Assembly (NCBI GenBank): GCA_031290985.1
Contig: JARLJW010000060.1
Coordinates: 1-63,872 of the forward strand
Length of the DNA: 63,872 nt
Origin: Verrucomicrobiia bacterium
GTDB lineage: Bacteria; Verrucomicrobiota; Verrucomicrobiia; Limisphaerales; UBA11358
Reading direction: 5' to 3'
Below are positions 1-7,632 of this stretch, one piece after another; the first letter of the stretch is position 1; each line of letters opens with the position of its first letter. Made by a program: the position numbers and the translations under genes. The notes below the pieces were generated by a model. It made no database searches, had not been told where the DNA came from, and saw only the letters and a list, made by a program, of their open reading frames with translations.

Positions 1-95
1 GGTGGCTATCGCGACCGCGCCCACGATCGGTTTGTCTTATTTAAAATTCACTATATTCATTTTCTAATGTTGGTTGCATAAAATTTTGGTTACAC

Positions 96-108
96 GGGGG
101 GGGGGGGG
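96..108. repeat. 13-base poly-G tract
   Basis: Thirteen consecutive G residues lie between the window's left edge and the end of the leftmost gene. The rest of bases 1-140 is AT-rich and shows no gene. The run could be a slippage-prone tract or a sequencing or assembly artefact near a contig end. Confidence 0.9.
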
Positions 109-140
109 TACTACGTGCCCGCCCCGCCGCCATTCACAAA

Positions 141-1061
141 CTAAAACCGCCAGACCACGTCCGCCGTCACCCGGCCTTCAAAGATGCCGACCGGATCAAC
201 CACGCCGGCCTCATAGGCCACGCCGACATCCACATTCTTCACAATGCGCGAGCGGAAACCGCCGCCGACGGTGAACTGCGTGCGTCCGTTGGCCGCCGTG
301 CTGCCGGCATTGATGAGGTCATACATCTCCGTGTTCAACGGCACGGGCAGGATGTTTGAACTGCCCTTGGTCAAAACCGTGTAGCCGTTGGCGGCGAAGA
401 ACGGGATGAAGTATTGGTGGACGTAATAGTCCAGTTGCAGGCTGTAGTGAATCTGCGCCGTATCCGCCGCAAAATTGTTCGGGATGCGGAAGCCGATGTT
501 TCCCAGGACATGGAACTTGTTAAAGCCCTTCTCGGCCGAGACGAACAGGTTTTCCTCGCCCGCGCCGTGGCCCTGTAGCACCGACCGGTTGCCCGTCGGC
601 AACGTCACATTCAACCCGGGGGTGAGGATGAATTGGGCATCGTCATTTTTCACCAGCGCATATTTCAAGCCGGCGGACAGGTCCGCCCAGCCGTATGACC
701 GGCCGAGGGTGTTGTCCGGCTGAAACTGAACGTAGCCGTCCTTGGTCGCGATGATCGCCAGGCGGTCATTCACCGCGTAGCGCGCCTGCACCGCCATCAC
801 CTGCACCTGGCCGCCCAGCTTGACGCTGCCACCGGCGAAATCGAACGTGTCCGGCAGGATGTGATACATATAGATCGGGTGGATCTCGCTGTTGATCTTG
901 GCGTCCTCGAAAAAGATGGGGTTGCACACCGGGGAGATGGTGTTGTCGAGCCAGCTTTCTGATTTCTGTTCGGCGGCGGAGACCGTCGTCGCCGCCAGCG
1001 CCAGCGCAACCGCGCCGAGGGATGCCGTGAGGCAGATGTTTGACTTCATTGTGTTGTTCAT
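141..1061 (-). CDS. Putative outer-membrane beta-barrel protein (transporter-like)
   Basis: The 306-residue product begins with a Sec-type signal peptide (MNNTMKSN, then an Ala/Leu-rich core ending VSAAEQ). The mature part is all-beta in character, with alternating aromatic and glycine-rich segments, and ends in VVWRF, the terminal-Phe signal used by the BAM machinery to recognise barrels. I read it as an outer-membrane channel or transporter-like barrel; the substrate is unknown. The open frame reaches 1169, but that would overlap all of the end of ccoS. The ATG at 1061 lies 8 bases after the ccoS stop and directly precedes the signal peptide, so I chose it. It is the last gene of the ccoI-regulator-ccoS operon. 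That suggests a role in copper or respiratory-chain envelope functions, but this is inference. Confidence 0.75.
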   Translation of the reverse strand: MNNTMKSNICLTASLGAVALALAATTVSAAEQKSESWLDNTISPVCNPIFFEDAKINSEIHPIYMYHILPDTFDFAGGSVKLGGQVQVMAVQARYAVNDRLAIIATKDGYVQFQPDNTLGRSYGWADLSAGLKYALVKNDDAQFILTPGLNVTLPTGNRSVLQGHGAGEENLFVSAEKGFNKFHVLGNIGFRIPNNFAADTAQIHYSLQLDYYVHQYFIPFFAANGYTVLTKGSSNILPVPLNTEMYDLINAGSTAANGRTQFTVGGGFRSRIVKNVDVGVAYEAGVVDPVGIFEGRVTADVVWRF

Positions 1062-1068
1062 TGGATGT

Positions 1069-1287
1069 TCACCGCCCGCGTTTTTGTTTTTCCGGGGCCG
1101 GAGACCGGGCGGCATCGCCTCCGGCGGTTGGTAAATGAGTCGGCACCGGTGCGTCGTCGAGCAACACACGCATGGCGGGCGTCAACGTGTCCTCGTACTG
1201 ACCGCTGCGCACCGACCAGATGAACGCGACGAGGAAAACCAGCCCCACCGCGAGGCTGGCCACGATCAGCAGCACCACGACACTCAT
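1069..1287 (-). CDS. ccoS: Cytochrome oxidase maturation protein, cbb3-type (CcoS)
   Basis: This 72-residue protein has one N-terminal membrane helix (residues 2-25) followed by the CcoS hallmark FIWSVRSGQYEDTLTPAMRVLLDD. CcoS is needed to insert heme and copper cofactors into cbb3-type cytochrome c oxidase. The C-terminal tail of about 25 residues is Pro/Ala-rich and has no visible domain. A purine-rich ribosome binding site (GGGAGAAG) precedes the ATG. The gene lies 28 bases after the AraC-type regulator and 8 bases before the barrel gene, in the same operon as ccoI, the usual partner of ccoS. No ccoN, ccoO, ccoP, ccoG or ccoH is present in the window. Confidence 0.88.
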   Translation of the reverse strand: MSVVVLLIVASLAVGLVFLVAFIWSVRSGQYEDTLTPAMRVLLDDAPVPTHLPTAGGDAARSPAPEKQKRGR

Positions 1288-1315
1288 CGCTGCTTCTCCC
1301 GCTTGGATGCTGATT

Positions 1316-2266
1316 TCATTGACTCATTATTGCGGCCAGGGCCCGGTATTGCGCTACGCCTGGATTTGGGTTTTCTTGACCTGGATTTCGCGGCGCCGTC
1401 CGGACGCGATACTGCGATGGCGAACAGCCAAACCAGCGCCGGAAAGCCCGGTTGAAATGCGGAATGGAACCGAAGCCCGCCTCAAACGCCACATCGCTCA
1501 CCCGCCGCCGGCCGTCGCCGAGCAACTCGCGCGCCTTCTCCAACCGCTGCCGCATCCGGTATTGGCTGAACGTGAGCCCGGTCTGCCGCTTGAACACCGA
1601 GCAGAAATGGCACGGGCTCAAATTCACGCACGCCGCAACTTCTTTCAGCGACACCGGGGCGTGCTGACCGGCGGCCAGAAATGATTCAATTTTTTCCAGC
1701 AACGCCGAAGCCCGCGTCGGCCGCGCCAGCAAGTGCTGTTTGCCATATTCCTCCAGATATTTGCCGAACATCCGCAGCAGGATCCCGGCGGCATGGCATT
1801 TGGCCGAAGACAGGCGCGGCGTGAAACGCCAGGTCGTCTGCAACTGCGCCGCGCGGTCGGACAGTCCCAGCTTGTCCAGCCGGCCCACCAGTTTCGCGAG
1901 CTGGTGGCCATCCAGGGCATTCAACGCGAACGGGCCGGCCAGCAACATGCCGGCGTAATGCCCGTTGATAAATACCGGCATGATGATCTTCAACAGCCCC
2001 GACGGGCAGAAGTACTGCACCGGTTCCACGCGCGTCACCGCGCGTTGCTCGGCCCGCAGCAGCTTGCGCTGGCACAAGGCGCCACTATGGCCGCCCAGAC
2101 AGCCTTTGATGCAATAGGTGCCGTCCGCCAGCGCGTGCGCGCTCGCCGGCGCGAGCGTCAACGGCACGCCCGTGGCGCACGCAAAGGCCAGTTGCTGCTC
2201 CCGCACCAGGGGCGACGCCATCAGCTCGCGCCACGCTTTTTTTTCCAATGTGTCGTCGGTGGACAT
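1316..2266 (-). CDS. AraC-family regulator with PocR-type sensory domain
   Basis: The protein has 316 residues. Residues about 10-200 resemble the PocR ligand-binding domain. They contain clustered cysteines (C30, C52, C56, C65, C87) and the segment MPVFINGHYAGMLLAGPF, which is typical of that fold. Residues about 215-315 form a double helix-turn-helix AraC/XylS DNA-binding domain (LSPCHFCSVFKRQTGLTF and DVAFEAGFGSIPHFNRAFRR). The ATG at 2266 was chosen because it lies 7 bases after the ccoI stop; an upstream in-frame start would run into ccoI. Its position between ccoI and ccoS suggests that it controls this operon or the oxidase genes. The cysteine cluster could bind a metal or Fe-S cluster and so sense copper or oxygen, which is untested inference. 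Confidence 0.85.
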   Translation of the reverse strand: MSTDDTLEKKAWRELMASPLVREQQLAFACATGVPLTLAPASAHALADGTYCIKGCLGGHSGALCQRKLLRAEQRAVTRVEPVQYFCPSGLLKIIMPVFINGHYAGMLLAGPFALNALDGHQLAKLVGRLDKLGLSDRAAQLQTTWRFTPRLSSAKCHAAGILLRMFGKYLEEYGKQHLLARPTRASALLEKIESFLAAGQHAPVSLKEVAACVNLSPCHFCSVFKRQTGLTFSQYRMRQRLEKARELLGDGRRRVSDVAFEAGFGSIPHFNRAFRRWFGCSPSQYRVRTAPRNPGQENPNPGVAQYRALAAIMSQ

Positions 2267-2273
2267 GTTCAAC

Positions 2274-4844
2274 TCAGGCAGCAAGGGCGGGCTCCGGATG
2301 GGGCCGCAGGCCGCCGCGCCGCGCCGCCCAGGTGGTGGCCCCGCAGGCAAAAATCACCACCGAAACCGAACTCACCGGCATCAAGATCGCGCAGACAATC
2401 GGCGACAAAAAACCCGCCGCCGCGATGCTGACCCCCGCCAGATTGTAAAGCGCCGAGATGACAAAACCCGTGCGCACCACGCGCGCCGCGCGGCGGGAAA
2501 ATGCCAGGACCCGGGCCAGCCGCGGCAGTTCCGCCGCATCCAGGATCACATCGCTCGCCGGCGAGAAAACGCCGATCTGCTCCACCACGGCCACGCCCAC
2601 ATCCGCCTGCCGCAGTGCGCCCGCGTCATTCAAGCCGTCGCCGACCATCATGACCTTGCGCCCGCGCTGCTGGAGTTCGCGGATGAAATTCAATTTGTCC
2701 GCCGGGCTCTGGTTGAATTTCAGGACCGCGCGGTCGCCGAAAAGCTTCTGGAACCGCGCCGCCTCGCGTTCGTTGTCGCCGCTCAACAGCGCCAGTTCAA
2801 ACCGGCCGCCGAGTTGCGCGATGAGCTCCGCCACCTCCGGCCGCAGCGTGTTCTGGAGTGCAAACGCGCCGCAGATTTCCCCGTCCATCGCCACCCAGAC
2901 CGAACCGGCGGCATCGCCGGCGGCCTCCGCCCGCAGCGGGTTGGCCGTCGCGCCGCCGCGGGTTGCGGCCAACCCCGTGCCGGCGGCGGAACTGCGAACG
3001 CAGGCCGCCCGCGATCCCGGCTCAGCAATCCCAGCCCGCCCGGCCACCCAGGTCCGTGATCCCAGCAAAATCTTGTGGCCGGACACCTCGCCCTCAATGC
3101 CGGCCCCGGGTGTTTCCCGGAAACCGGTGACCGGCAGGGGCGCAAAGGAGAGTGATTTGGTGATGCGGACCGAATTGGGATGGGTCGAATCCCGCGCCAA
3201 CGAGCCAATCCAGCCGGCTTGTGCGGCGCTGATTTTCCCGGACCCAATAAACTGCACCCCGCGCGCATCTGCCGTCGTCAAGGTCCCGGTCTTGTCCAGC
3301 ACGATGGTGTCCACCTCGGCCATCCGTTCGACGACCAGCGCGTTCTTCAGGAAGATTTTCAACCGCGCGAGGATTCGCTGCGCCGTGCCGTGCGTCAGCG
3401 GCGCGGCCAGCGCCAGCGCGCACGGACAGGCCACGATCAACACCGAAGTGAAGACTTTCAGCGCCTTGCCCGCATCCCGGAACATCCAGAACACCCCCGC
3501 CGCCAGCGCCACGCCGATGACGAGCCGCGTGAAGCGCCGGCTGTAACGGTTCGTGAGCGAGTCGAGGTCGTTGTCGCGGTTCTTGCGAAAAGCCTCGTGG
3601 TTCCACAGCGTCGCCAGATAGCTCTGCGCCACCGGCTTGACGGTCGCCACTTCGATCATGCCGCCCACCTGCCGCCCGCCCGCGTAAAGATGCTGGCCGG
3701 CCGCACACGCGACCGGTTCCGATTCGCCCGTCACAAAGCTGTAATCAATGCACGCCTCGCCCCCCACCAGCCGGCCATCGGCCGGCAGCAGCTCCCCGTT
3801 GCGCAGGATGATCCGATCGCCCACTTGCAGGCGGGAAATGGCCACGCACTCCTCGCCCGCCGGCGTCTTGCGCACCACGGAGAGCGGAAAGAACCCCTGG
3901 TAATCGCGGTCAAACGTCAACCGGTCATAAGTCTTTTTCTGGAACAACCGCCCGCAGAGCAGGAAGAAAATCAGGCCGCAGAGCGAATCGCAGTAACCCG
4001 GCCCCTGGTGCGAAACAACCTGCCACACGCTGGTCAGATAAATCGCCGCCAGTCCCATCACAATCGGCACTTCCAGCGTGATCGCGCGCTGCCGCAGGCT
4101 GAACCAGGCCGCCCGCCAGAAATCCCCCGCGCTGAACACCACCACCGGCAACGTCATCGCCAGGCTCAGCCAGCCCGCCAGCCACTTGAACCACGGGCCG
4201 TTAAATGAATCGAGCCCGAAATAGAACGGCAGCGACATCAGCATGATGTTGCCGAAGCCGAACGCCGCGATGCCGATCTGCAGCCAGTTTTTCCGGGCGG
4301 CGGATGCCGGCTTGGCCTTCCCCGTTTCCCCAAGTGTCAGCAACGGTTCGTAGCCGATGGCGGCGAGCAGCGCGGCGAGTTCGCTGAACTTGATCTGCGC
4401 CGGCGCAAACGTGATGGCCGCCTCGCGCCGCGAAAAATTGACCAGCACCTTGCCGATGCCCGGGTGCAGCTTGAACAGGTTCTCCAGCAGCCACACGCAC
4501 GCCACGCAGTGGATCGCCGGTAGGTGCAGCGTGACGCGCGCCCTGGTTTGATCGGCAAAATCCAGCAGTTGTTCCGCCACCGCGGGGTCGTCGAGGAAAG
4601 CCCATCTGGCCGCGGCGGACACCGTGCGGATGCGCGTGCCGGGCGCGGAATTCAAGGCGTAAAACTGCTCCAACCCATTTTCCTGCAACAGGCTGAAAAC
4701 CGTCTGGCAGCCGAAGCAGCAAAACGACCTGCCCGCCAGCGCAAACGAATCATCCGGACACGGCTCGCCGCAATGAAAGCATCCGCCCGCCGCGCGGGTC
4801 GCGGCAGCAGACGTGGTTTGCGTATCTTGAGTTTTCTCCGACAT
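2274..4844 (-). CDS. ccoI: Copper-translocating P-type ATPase for cbb3 oxidase assembly (CcoI/FixI)
   Basis: The 856-residue protein is a P1B-type heavy-metal ATPase. A Cys-rich N-terminal metal-binding domain (C22, C25, C29, C42, C43, C46) precedes an HMA domain with the C113-x-x-C116 site (HCVACVW). About eight membrane helices follow. The translocation motif CPC is at 473-475, the phosphorylated Asp is D517 in DKTGTLT, the phosphatase loop is VTGESEP (371-377), and the hinge is GDGLND (735-740). The N-terminal domain followed by HMA is the CcoI/FixI arrangement, which supplies copper to the cbb3 oxidase. An Ala/Gly/Arg-rich stretch at about 609-648 in the nucleotide-binding domain looks like a low-complexity insertion. 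The gene heads a four-gene operon. Copper export (CopA) is the alternative, but the neighbouring ccoS favours CcoI. Confidence 0.9.
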   Translation of the reverse strand: MSEKTQDTQTTSAAATRAAGGCFHCGEPCPDDSFALAGRSFCCFGCQTVFSLLQENGLEQFYALNSAPGTRIRTVSAAARWAFLDDPAVAEQLLDFADQTRARVTLHLPAIHCVACVWLLENLFKLHPGIGKVLVNFSRREAAITFAPAQIKFSELAALLAAIGYEPLLTLGETGKAKPASAARKNWLQIGIAAFGFGNIMLMSLPFYFGLDSFNGPWFKWLAGWLSLAMTLPVVVFSAGDFWRAAWFSLRQRAITLEVPIVMGLAAIYLTSVWQVVSHQGPGYCDSLCGLIFFLLCGRLFQKKTYDRLTFDRDYQGFFPLSVVRKTPAGEECVAISRLQVGDRIILRNGELLPADGRLVGGEACIDYSFVTGESEPVACAAGQHLYAGGRQVGGMIEVATVKPVAQSYLATLWNHEAFRKNRDNDLDSLTNRYSRRFTRLVIGVALAAGVFWMFRDAGKALKVFTSVLIVACPCALALAAPLTHGTAQRILARLKIFLKNALVVERMAEVDTIVLDKTGTLTTADARGVQFIGSGKISAAQAGWIGSLARDSTHPNSVRITKSLSFAPLPVTGFRETPGAGIEGEVSGHKILLGSRTWVAGRAGIAEPGSRAACVRSSAAGTGLAATRGGATANPLRAEAAGDAAGSVWVAMDGEICGAFALQNTLRPEVAELIAQLGGRFELALLSGDNEREAARFQKLFGDRAVLKFNQSPADKLNFIRELQQRGRKVMMVGDGLNDAGALRQADVGVAVVEQIGVFSPASDVILDAAELPRLARVLAFSRRAARVVRTGFVISALYNLAGVSIAAAGFLSPIVCAILMPVSSVSVVIFACGATTWAARRGGLRPHPEPALAA

Positions 4845-4933
4845 TTATTGTCCGTGTTGAACAATAAAATCGGCAACTACCAGATAACGGACTAACCGTC
4901 TTTTACCAAAGTATAGGCGTAATTTGCGGTGCG

Positions 4934-6073
4934 TCAGGGCGCCGGGGAATTTTTCAGGTCCCGCGATGTCGCCACCGCGATCACCCGCCCCTCGTCGCCG
5001 ACGGCGCAGTAGAAGTGATAGACCACGCCGTTCCACTTCACCAGCCACGGCTTGTGCGCGTAGGTCCAGTCATACGGTTCGCTCGGGTTGACCAGATTAT
5101 CCCCGGTCCATTTCGTCCAGTGAACCAGGTCGTAGGAACACGCAAACGTGTCAAACGCCTTCGGCCCCCAGCCCGCGCCAAAATAAAACATCGTCCACAC
5201 GTCGCCGAGCTTCACAATCTGCGGATCGCCGCTCATGCCGCGCTGTTTCTCCTCGCCGTTCGCCACGACCGCATTCGTGCCGTACCGCGTCCAATGCACC
5301 ATGTCCGGCGAAACCGCCATGCCGATGCGCTCATAGCCGTTTTTAAACTTCCCGTTGTAGAACGCCACGAACGGCCAGCCGAGCGATTCGCTTTCGTCAT
5401 GGATGATCTGGGTCTTGTACAGCGTCTTTTTCTCAAAGCTGCGCGCATCCGGCTGCCGTCCGGACAACACCGGATTTTCCGGGATGCGGTTCCACTCCTT
5501 CACCGCCGTCAGGTTTTTGCTCCACGCGATGCCCACGGACAGCGGGTCCGTCTCGTAGCCCTGCGCCGCGCCGCCGATGTACGAAAGCCAGTACCGGCCG
5601 TTAAATTTCTCCGGCCCGTGCGTGCCGTCCCAATGATAATCACACAACGCGATCGCGCCATCCGCCTGCCACGCGTCCCACTCATTGGTGTGGGTGAACG
5701 AAAGTATCTTCCCCAGCTTCGTCCAGTTCAACAGATCATCGCTCCGCGCCAGAAACGTCTGGTAACCCACCTGGTTCGAGATCGCCACATACATCATGTA
5801 CCAATGCTTGCCGCCGCGGAAAACCGTCGGGCAATCCACCAGTTCATTCGTGTCCGCGCCCTTGATGACCACGCCGTATTTGAACGGCGTCTTCACCGCG
5901 TCATAAATCTGCGCCAGCGTGTTCGTGTCCACCAGCCGGCCTTCCGGTTTGGCGGGAATCACCACGCCCGGTAATGGCGCAAGCTGCGAATCCGGCTGCC
6001 CCCATTCCCCGGCCACGGCCGGGATCACCGCCGTCATGAGGGCGGGCACCAGGAAAATCATTCGTCGGATCAT
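4934..6073 (-). CDS. Secreted five-bladed beta-propeller glycosidase (GH43-like)
   Basis: The 379-residue protein begins with a signal peptide (MIRRMIFLVPALMTAV, cleavage near AVAG). The rest is a repeating pattern of the five-bladed propeller glycosidases of families 43, 117 and 130, for example DCPTVFRGGKHWYMMYV, ARSDDLLNWTKLG, VSPDMVHWTRYG and SGDPQIVKLGDVWTMFYFG. The S-x-D-L-x-x-W segments recur once per blade, and acidic residues sit at the starts of blade strands as expected for catalysis. It probably removes sugars from plant or algal polysaccharide in the periplasm or outside the cell; the exact family and substrate cannot be read from the sequence. It stands apart from its neighbours (89 bases from ccoI, 49 from aat). 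Confidence 0.8.
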   Translation of the reverse strand: MIRRMIFLVPALMTAVIPAVAGEWGQPDSQLAPLPGVVIPAKPEGRLVDTNTLAQIYDAVKTPFKYGVVIKGADTNELVDCPTVFRGGKHWYMMYVAISNQVGYQTFLARSDDLLNWTKLGKILSFTHTNEWDAWQADGAIALCDYHWDGTHGPEKFNGRYWLSYIGGAAQGYETDPLSVGIAWSKNLTAVKEWNRIPENPVLSGRQPDARSFEKKTLYKTQIIHDESESLGWPFVAFYNGKFKNGYERIGMAVSPDMVHWTRYGTNAVVANGEEKQRGMSGDPQIVKLGDVWTMFYFGAGWGPKAFDTFACSYDLVHWTKWTGDNLVNPSEPYDWTYAHKPWLVKWNGVVYHFYCAVGDEGRVIAVATSRDLKNSPAP

Positions 6074-6122
6074 CGCGGGAACGGTGGCAAAAGCGGCCGG
6101 CGCTGGCGAGCCGGTTTTATGT

Positions 6123-6776
6123 TCAAAATGCGCACTTCAATTCCACCGCGTGACCAAGCCGCGCCAAATATTCCGCCCGCGGAATCGCCCGCGCGCCGAA
6201 CGGCAGCGTCGCCGCCGTCACCATTTGCACATCAAACAGCCCGAACCCCCGCGCCCGCAGATGCTCCACCAGCTTGCACAGCGCCACCTTCGACGCATTG
6301 TCGGCGCGATGAAACATGGACTCCCCCGCGAACAACCCGCCCGCCGCCACCCCGTAGATGCCGCCGGCCAGCCGGCCAGCCTGCCAGCACTCCACGCTGT
6401 GCGCGTGGCCCAGCTCATGCAACCGCGTGTACGCCGCGATGAATTCCTCCGTGATCCACGTGCCGCCGCGCTTCGGATCCGGCGCCGCGCACGCCGCCAT
6501 CACCTCGCCGAAGGCGCAATCCATCGTCACCTCGTAAACCTCCTTCCGCAGAAACTTCGCCAGGCTCTGGGAAACATGAAAATCCTCCAGCGCCATCACC
6601 CCGCGCGGGTCGGGCGACCACCATGTGATTGGTTTCACGCTCCAGGGAAAAATTCCCGCGCGATACGCCGCCAGCAGACGTTCCGGCGCAAAGTCGCCAC
6701 CGACCGCCACCAATCCGTTCGCATCCGCCTGCGCCGGATCGGGAAACCACACGCGCTGGTCCAAAATCACCGGCAT
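6123..6776 (-). CDS. aat: Leucyl/phenylalanyl-tRNA--protein transferase
   Basis: The 217-residue product matches Aat along its length. Visible family segments are FPDPAQADANGLVAVGGDF, YRAGIFPWS, WWSPDPRGV, GGTWITEEFIAAYTRLHELGHAHSVE and GGIYGVAAGGLFAGESMF. The enzyme moves Leu or Phe from aminoacyl-tRNA onto proteins with N-terminal Lys or Arg, creating a primary N-degron that ClpS recognises. It starts 6 bases after the DUF2017 gene and is the third gene of a clpS-DUF2017-aat run, so N-degron tagging and N-degron delivery are encoded together. Motifs, length and context all agree. Confidence 0.95.
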   Translation of the reverse strand: MPVILDQRVWFPDPAQADANGLVAVGGDFAPERLLAAYRAGIFPWSVKPITWWSPDPRGVMALEDFHVSQSLAKFLRKEVYEVTMDCAFGEVMAACAAPDPKRGGTWITEEFIAAYTRLHELGHAHSVECWQAGRLAGGIYGVAAGGLFAGESMFHRADNASKVALCKLVEHLRARGFGLFDVQMVTAATLPFGARAIPRAEYLARLGHAVELKCAF

Positions 6777-6782
6777 GGTCGG

Positions 6783-7277
6783 TCAAAATTCATCGGTTCC
6801 GGGCTGCAACGTGCCGCTCACCGCCCCCAGGAACAGCATCTCAAATCCGCCCGCCAGCTCCATCAGCATCAAATGCTGCAGCGATTTCTTGTCGCGCCGC
6901 AGCTTCCGCTCCTCCTGCAGGTCCGGCGACCCCGCCGCGATCCAGTTCCCCACCCGCACATCATTCAACACCTGCAACAACCATTCCAGTTCGCCGCCCT
7001 TGAAGACCGCCCGGCTCGCTTCCGGGCCGGCCGTGAACCTCCCCGGGTCCTTGACCAGCGCGATGATCTCCTGCTGACGCTCCGCGCGCTGCGCCTTGAT
7101 CGCCTCGTTCAGCAGCTCCTGGTTCTCCGCCTCCTGCGGAATCCGCCAGCCTTTGCTCAGCTTGTGATATGACACCGGCACCGCCGGGTACAGCCCCAGC
7201 AGATGGAAGAACAGCCCCTTCTCCACCGGCGCAAACTCAAATTCAAACTCGTCGCCGTCCTTGCGGATCAATTTCAT
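6783..7277 (-). CDS. DUF2017 family protein, ClpS-associated
   Basis: This 164-residue soluble protein begins MKLIRKDGDEFEFEFAPVEKG. It has a mainly alpha-helical, charged centre (residues about 45-100) and ends LQPGTDEF. It resembles DUF2017, a family of unknown function that sits next to clpS in actinobacteria. Its ATG overlaps the clpS stop by four bases (ATGA), which indicates translational coupling, and aat follows 6 bases later. There is no signal peptide or membrane helix. A cytoplasmic role as a ClpS or Clp-protease accessory factor is the reasonable inference; no catalytic motif is visible. Confidence 0.75.
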   Translation of the reverse strand: MKLIRKDGDEFEFEFAPVEKGLFFHLLGLYPAVPVSYHKLSKGWRIPQEAENQELLNEAIKAQRAERQQEIIALVKDPGRFTAGPEASRAVFKGGELEWLLQVLNDVRVGNWIAAGSPDLQEERKLRRDKKSLQHLMLMELAGGFEMLFLGAVSGTLQPGTDEF

Positions 7278-7585
7278 TTTTTATCCTGCTCCAGCGTCGC
7301 GTACAGCGTGTACTTTTGCAATTGATGAACGTAAAACTCCGCCTTCTCCAGCGTCTCCCGCACCAGCACGCTTTTGCCCTCGTTATGCACCTGCAACATG
7401 TGTTTCTGCGCCTTCGCCCGGCTCCAGCCGAACACCGTTTGAAACACATGCGTCACATATTCCATCAAATTAACGGGATCATTCCAGCAGATCACCAGAT
7501 AGCCTGCGTCCAGTTCCTCGCGGGCATCCGTCGCCTCCTTATGAATGATGTCTGGCAGCACTTCCGGTGTGGCGATTTTCGGCAT
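7274..7585 (-). CDS. clpS: ATP-dependent Clp protease adaptor ClpS
   Basis: The 103-residue protein carries the ClpS core: CWNDPVNLMEYVTHVFQ, where the Asn-Asp pair is part of the N-degron pocket, then AKAQKHMLQVHNEGKSVL and a C-terminal helix-strand ending YATLE. ClpS binds proteins with N-terminal Leu, Phe, Tyr or Trp and passes them to a Clp ATPase for degradation. The NDPVNLM version is typical of actinobacterial-type ClpS, which is also followed by DUF2017. It is the first gene of the N-degron cluster and overlaps the next gene by 4 bases. Confidence 0.93.
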   Translation of the reverse strand: MPKIATPEVLPDIIHKEATDAREELDAGYLVICWNDPVNLMEYVTHVFQTVFGWSRAKAQKHMLQVHNEGKSVLVRETLEKAEFYVHQLQKYTLYATLEQDKK

Positions 7586-7632
7586 GATGTCGTTTAAGTT
7601 ATGGCCGTGGCGTCACGGCGAACGCTGTTAGC

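Noticed and set aside
1062..1169. Longer N-terminus for the outer-membrane barrel
   Set aside because: It would overlap the end of ccoS, and the signal peptide begins at 1061.
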